A stretch of 17,314 bases of DNA from JBAYVY01 sp041674345 (lineage in GTDB: Bacteria > Planctomycetota > Phycisphaerae > Phycisphaerales > Zrk34), in contig JBAYVY010000034.1 in the NCBI GenBank assembly GCA_041674345.1, positions 1-17,314 of the forward strand, given 5' to 3'. Position 1 is the first letter of the stretch. Each line of letters begins with the position of its first letter. The translations under genes were made by a program, and so were the position numbers. Below are positions 15,901 through 17,314 of the stretch, one piece after another. The notes below the pieces were generated by a model. The model was not told the DNA's origin and ran no database searches. It was given only the letters and a program-made list of their open reading frames with translations.

Positions 15901-16842
15901 CTCAACTCCGCCCGAACCGTCCTGCCCGGCGCGCCCGTCGTCGCCGGCCCGGACACCGGCATCCTCTATCCCACCGACGCCAATGGCAACGGCGCTCTCG
16001 ATGAATTCGCCGACGACCTGGGCCTCGACTTCTGGGCACGCGACGGCATCCACATCAACAACGCCGCCTCCGTCACCCCCGTCAGTGGCGTCAATCCCAT
16101 CCGCTGGTATGCGATGGATGCCGGCAATATCTCCGGCACCGCCGGCGTCGGCTCCACCGTCTCCCTCGGCTACTTCCCCCTCATCACCCGCTCCGGTTCG
16201 CTCGGCATCACTGTCCTCGACCTCATCCCGGTCAACACCAACCTCAACCTCGGCACGATCTACCCGCCTCCGTTCCCCCAACTCGATGACTCCATCCGCC
16301 TGGCCCTCACTCGTCACCAATTCATGAACGAACTGTTCGTCCTCACACGCGATGCCGCCGCCGGCGAACGCCTCCGCCGCGTCCTCGGCAACGCCACTTT
16401 CGACGACATGGGCCCCGGAAGCCAAAACACCGTCCTCAACCGCATCCGCGAAGACATGGTTCCCCTGGTCCTGCAAACCTACAACACCCTCTTCTACCAG
16501 CAAACCACCACCCCCGACGGCTCCGTCGAATCCACCCCGCGCTTCGATCAGCTCCGCCAAACCCTCGCCGCCGGTGTGACCGCTTACAGCAAGGGCGCCG
16601 CCCAGGCCCCCGCCGATCCGCTCAAGTTCCGCTCCTACTTCGAGCAGACCAGCGAATCGCCCGAAACCCTCGCCACACTCAACGCCCTGCGTGAGCTGTT
16701 CCAGCAGATGGCGCAGCTGGGCCTGACCGACCGCGAATGGTCCAACGCCCTCTACGCCGTCGCCGCCAAAATCACCCCGCCAGGCGTCAGCCCCGACCTG
16801 ATCGTCCTGGCCGCGCTGGGTCAGTCGTATCCGGTCCAATAG
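9955..16842 (+). CDS. Giant TpsA-type filamentous haemagglutinin-like secreted protein
   Basis: This is a 2295-residue protein. The ATG at 9955 has AAGGAG (9942-9947) seven bases upstream. A long signal peptide (1 to about 36, ending LLAAPA) leads into a TPS domain (about 40-270). That domain has FVRNGDLTTITAGNGAIINY, SFNIGAAETVRF, LNRITGADPTQIDGTL, and VNPAGVYFGQGA with Asn114, the counterpart of the NPNL motif that TpsB recognises. From about 270 to 2100 the protein is a Gly/Ala/Thr-rich repeat region. Many units have the form GDITLTTTGAGNI, as in a right-handed beta-helix. Two DxDxDG or DxNxNG loops (residues 1873 and 2008) could bind calcium. The last about 185 residues (from about 2110) are different: helical, with few repeats, ending QSYPVQ. 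I see no LPXTG, PEP-CTERM or barrel domain, so release or retention is unclear. Likely role: adhesin or surface-matrix protein. Confidence 0.9.
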   Translation: MKRNGSMVGRIAHTLAMASMVAWSVMPAGRLLAAPAGESVQAGSADFVRNGDLTTITAGNGAIINYQSFNIGAAETVRFVQPDAASRVLNRITGADPTQIDGTLLSNGIVYIVNPAGVYFGQGALVNVGGIYAGAAQLTNADFLAGIDHFTDVSGSVVNRGTLNGSLIALIGQHVANYGSINAPNGMVTMVAGDDVLIGGADRHFMVRITGMGAAARENVDASGAGAGAGGAAVENHGEINATGGKVVWGAGDVYAMGLFNSGTVKAANVQATATGSDALIGGTIDASNTTSGAGGGGGDVAVTAKNITVTGTIDASGSTRGGTIKIGGDARGEGDLPTAQTTRIEQGAVLRADATDVSGGGNGGSIIVWADDSTYFRGTISAAAFGDGQGGFAEVSGKIDLDFSFAGGIDLRGAGGSAGTLLLDPGAVSVDHAADDTLLIGGTIHDGSINAFLAGDTADLTISTAAGTTGTEDLTSTADSVVTWTTARSLTFTGTNSVTLNGTVAATNAAANFSITGGALTVANTVALTGGDFTANGTTYTGNAAVTTSGGAVNITTTGNQTYVAGAINAGGGDITLTTTGAGNIDEAVVEASTPAELAEIITSGAGHLTLSATGTGSVGSNPTGGDTNTLSTPLFDVDAPWVDIRVTAGTGDIQVKDLAAAGVTVNKLSVNNGFVRFDASGPMTLENNAVVVGNATPGAGFAWLVGESTIDAANPGNLVITTGSSANLRIDAMGDVGTAVNPLVVDTTGLFILMDRGDFASNPGGTSSFYGVNQRAGTTNIVAMMLDAGDAAVTAPGTINISDFSADFDTSFLGGGNFTLVSTGGDITAPSAVTMNGGTADFTSAGDIGASGSPLDITGASGLAMIANAGAGNVFITAGTLTGPLTDIDPFTFNNILISSANTNIDISTDGTDITFDQLQLPTPSSPFALVANTLTGDVYIADNAIVIPMTDTTQSLTIQADTGNINLGSAAITGGAGKVVLKTLGGDIAITNTGPNIISDATNGGRAEFTADGSIGSVGNPVEFQYTKEIVLDVNSDIFVKHDNATDITLLSVAADPTGLPTYSFEDFALESYSNDTTAIRAVNFSGDDHLLLNSVITLLPSTGTSYSFTTKTGNLYVDDDAGISATTPATLGGADQAGDGGIYSGTGSVTLVAQHGSVLQELARGDFNVRTSAVDSTGSAAATHGPVVTIRANSTGDAGVIGSIGGDPFDLADPAGDNYFNIQNAKRIVLDARDHIAVKGSGQPLELLDITVDPRGLGVGGDPQYNVDDATFSNLTFAMAHDGSNNLTITQLISDYVFALDATQGTGFAVRNRFNDMIVNADAVQTRLLDMDPLITGNPPAQSSPVSRSVRLQSDEGDIVLAADGTNAAINITGSDGTAGAGTGTVTLLARNQIREQTADLNVEIRNTGLLELYADAAQNLLLTDPALSGAGGAPVTGAGNPSIDTAVASLVAQVGMNNMDTFINSRDGAGSASGGTNHAGSVNVSNTGDLLVRNVDTWIGNVDIRTADTGAMALADDAIIAGNSAAAAGNGDVTLFAVGGITEVTAGSAVNVTALADQVTLLGNAAIGSSAANGSIDIEAALLAGQVTSGGGGIFVNDVDTALADGLTLNAVADAQLGAIPGVTTSNGAINVVTVNNMTVTGQIATTTASAVTLVTTGSTKSITFDNAGAVSAGVGGIADTGTLFLITDAVLLDTNAVFRTASGSAGSINVGEYAGRVATVDSTTGNTFSLNAVADGYLFFSGNIGTTDRLSSLSADSRTNVIYIGGNVFTSGGTQNYYAPVLVMAVDAHFDDTGTSRTAGIHFHSTIDAYLDAGNGFNGDQGLSLTVQRNGTTLDTAGTDPEVPTISFAGNVGDTQPLKWLRLNAYDADADGLFNNSGAGDIDGRTDLPTVATIVVANEFADGTTNPDRTNPINWSVTVEEDFSMGQNEKLTAIGSVTITTNTGSALLTTDTGLRLSDINVDRTLTLDAGNTAVVLLNSARTVLPGAPVVAGPDTGILYPTDANGNGALDEFADDLGLDFWARDGIHINNAASVTPVSGVNPIRWYAMDAGNISGTAGVGSTVSLGYFPLITRSGSLGITVLDLIPVNTNLNLGTIYPPPFPQLDDSIRLALTRHQFMNELFVLTRDAAAGERLRRVLGNATFDDMGPGSQNTVLNRIREDMVPLVLQTYNTLFYQQTTTPDGSVESTPRFDQLRQTLAAGVTAYSKGAAQAPADPLKFRSYFEQTSESPETLATLNALRELFQQMAQLGLTDREWSNALYAVAAKITPPGVSPDLIVLAALGQSYPVQ

Positions 16843-16884
16843 GCGTGCGTCAAGCATCCGGTTCTCCACAATAGGGCATGGACG

Positions 16885-16913
16885 GACGCCGCGGCGCACC
16901 GCAGCGTCGTTTT
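16885..16913 (+). terminator. Intrinsic terminator after tpsA
   Basis: GACGC (16885-16889) pairs with GCGTC (16904-16908). After one mismatch, GCGG (16891-16894) pairs with CCGC (16899-16902) around a CGCA loop. GTTTTC follows immediately. It lies 43 bases after the tpsA stop, as expected for the end of the tpsBA unit. Confidence 0.65.
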
Positions 16914-17206
16914 CGCACCTGGTTCTGCTTGTAACTGTGTTATGTGCGATGGATAAAGAAAGTTAAGCATTTCCATTCGCCCCGCCGATGACGGTCCCCG
17001 CCCGCGCGCACCGGCCGGTCGCACACAATCTTGCTACGACGATATGTTCGTATAATGTTAGGTATTTGTTCGTATGTTTTGGGGATGAATGGACCTGTTT
17101 TCCAGTTTTTTCGGCGGTGTATGGAACGCATGGGGCTGTCGGGGTTCGCGCCGGCGCGCATCATCGCGTCGCGTAGCAGGATCGTGTAGGTTTTGGGGAG
17201 GGGGAG
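16914..17206. other. Intergenic region with an AT-rich promoter-like patch
   Basis: About 290 bp without a supported gene. A 9-bp direct repeat TGTTCGTAT lies at 17045-17053 and 17067-17075, so its copies start 22 bp apart. A 34-codon frame from ATG 17085 and one from 16988 exist, but neither has a clear ribosome-binding site or recognisable product. Confidence 0.5.
17031..17056 (+). promoter_or_regulatory. Promoter-like element with a LexA-box-like sequence in its core
   Basis: TATAAT (17051-17056) is an exact -10 box. TTGCTA (17031-17036) could be a -35 box, but the spacing of 14 bp is short. The intervening CGACGATATGTTCG (17037-17050) matches 12 of 14 bases of the Gram-positive-type LexA box CGAACATATGTTCG. 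This may be a repressed promoter facing right, but no gene is visible before the window ends. Confidence 0.3.
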
Positions 17207-17314
17207 TTTCGGGTTCCGGGTTTCGGGTTCCGGGAGCGGGGCCGGGGGCGGGGCTGGGGATTAGGGGCTGGGGCGGGGGAAGGGCTATTAGGGGGCGGGG
17301 GCTGAACTTCCGGG
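17207..17314 (+). repeat. G-rich field of 7-bp units at the right edge
   Basis: Two tandem 14-bp copies (17207-17220 and 17221-17234) of TTTCGGGTTCCGGG are followed by GGGGCTG/GGGATTA/GGGGCTG-type units (from about 17250) and the reverse dispersed motif ACTTCCGGG at 17306-17314. There are many runs of three or more G, so G-quadruplex formation is possible. The partner arm, if any, lies outside the window. Confidence 0.6.

Larger units (their letters stand above)
1490..17314. repeat. Dispersed CCCCCGGAAGT motif (many copies, both orientations)
   Basis: An 11-bp motif occurs in many exact or near copies across the window; this entry spans them. Forward copies: 1490-1500 (variant), 2051-2060, 2479-2489, 3415-3425, 3822-3832, 3880-3890, 3948-3958, 4218-4227, 6334-6344, 7950-7958 (GGAA only), 8166-8175 and 16413-16421. 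Reverse copies (ACTTCCGGGGG): 2827-2837, 4395-4405, 10825-10834, 11027-11036 (variant), 11599-11609, 14731-14741 and 17306-17314. Within genes it is read in different frames, as APGS, PRKL, KNFRG or TSGG. DNA-level conservation across frames argues against a purely protein-level cause. Confidence 0.75.

Noticed and set aside
12130..16899. Very long open frame on the minus strand opposite tpsA
   Set aside because: It is a mirror of C-ending codon use in tpsA. It encodes Gly/Asp/Val-rich low-complexity sequence with no domain, while the + frame has a signal peptide and TPS domain.
17100..17175. Possible tRNA-like segment, from GGGGTTCGCGCC
   Set aside because: The flanking bases do not form a T-arm or acceptor stem.

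Overview
The window comes from a GC-rich, Gram-negative-type (diderm) bacterium. I read it as a member of the Planctomycetota, possibly Phycisphaerae. The basis is the mix of ExbB/ExbD, a VWA protein and a giant two-partner-secretion adhesin with many dispersed short tandem and inverted repeats at gene junctions. This assignment is an inference from gene content and repeat style. All recognised genes are on the + strand.

Bases 1-7607 look like one operon. It starts with the 3' end of an ExbB/TolQ/MotA-type proton channel gene, then ExbD/TolR, a long exported TPR protein, and a membrane-anchored VWA protein. The first 28 residues of the VWA protein resemble the TonB transmembrane helix, including Ser16 and His20. 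The second half holds homologues of the E. coli ydbH-ynbE-ydbL set: an AsmA-like inter-membrane bridge protein, its small lipoprotein partner, and an exported DUF1318 protein. Four junctions are 4-bp ATGA stop/start overlaps. The exbB/exbD and VWA/ydbH junctions are filled by inverted-repeat elements, and a third such element straddles the ATGA junction between exbD and the TPR gene.

Bases 7608-7825 are an intergenic region with a TTGACA-17 bp-TACTTT promoter candidate. Next comes a two-partner secretion pair: a TpsB/FhaC outer-membrane transporter (7826-9850) and a 2295-residue TpsA with an N-terminal haemagglutinin (TPS) domain (9955-16842). A CACAGAG-type inverted repeat separates them. 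A good intrinsic terminator follows tpsA. The last 400 bp carry no convincing gene. They hold an AT-rich promoter-like patch with a LexA-box-like sequence and a G-rich field of 7-bp units running off the end.

Two layers of structure cut across the genes. One is the set of junction hairpins built from 7-8 bp units, with different unit sequences at each junction. The other is a short DNA motif, CCCCCGGAAGT, found in many exact and near copies, in both orientations and in different reading frames, sometimes preceded by a GCCGCAAGCGGC palindrome or an expanded (GCCCCC)n tract.

My best candidate for an undescribed system is the first operon: an ExbBD motor with a CpoB-like TPR protein and a TonB-like helix carrying a VWA domain instead of the usual TonB C-terminus, joined to a YdbH/YnbE/YdbL lipid-homeostasis module.
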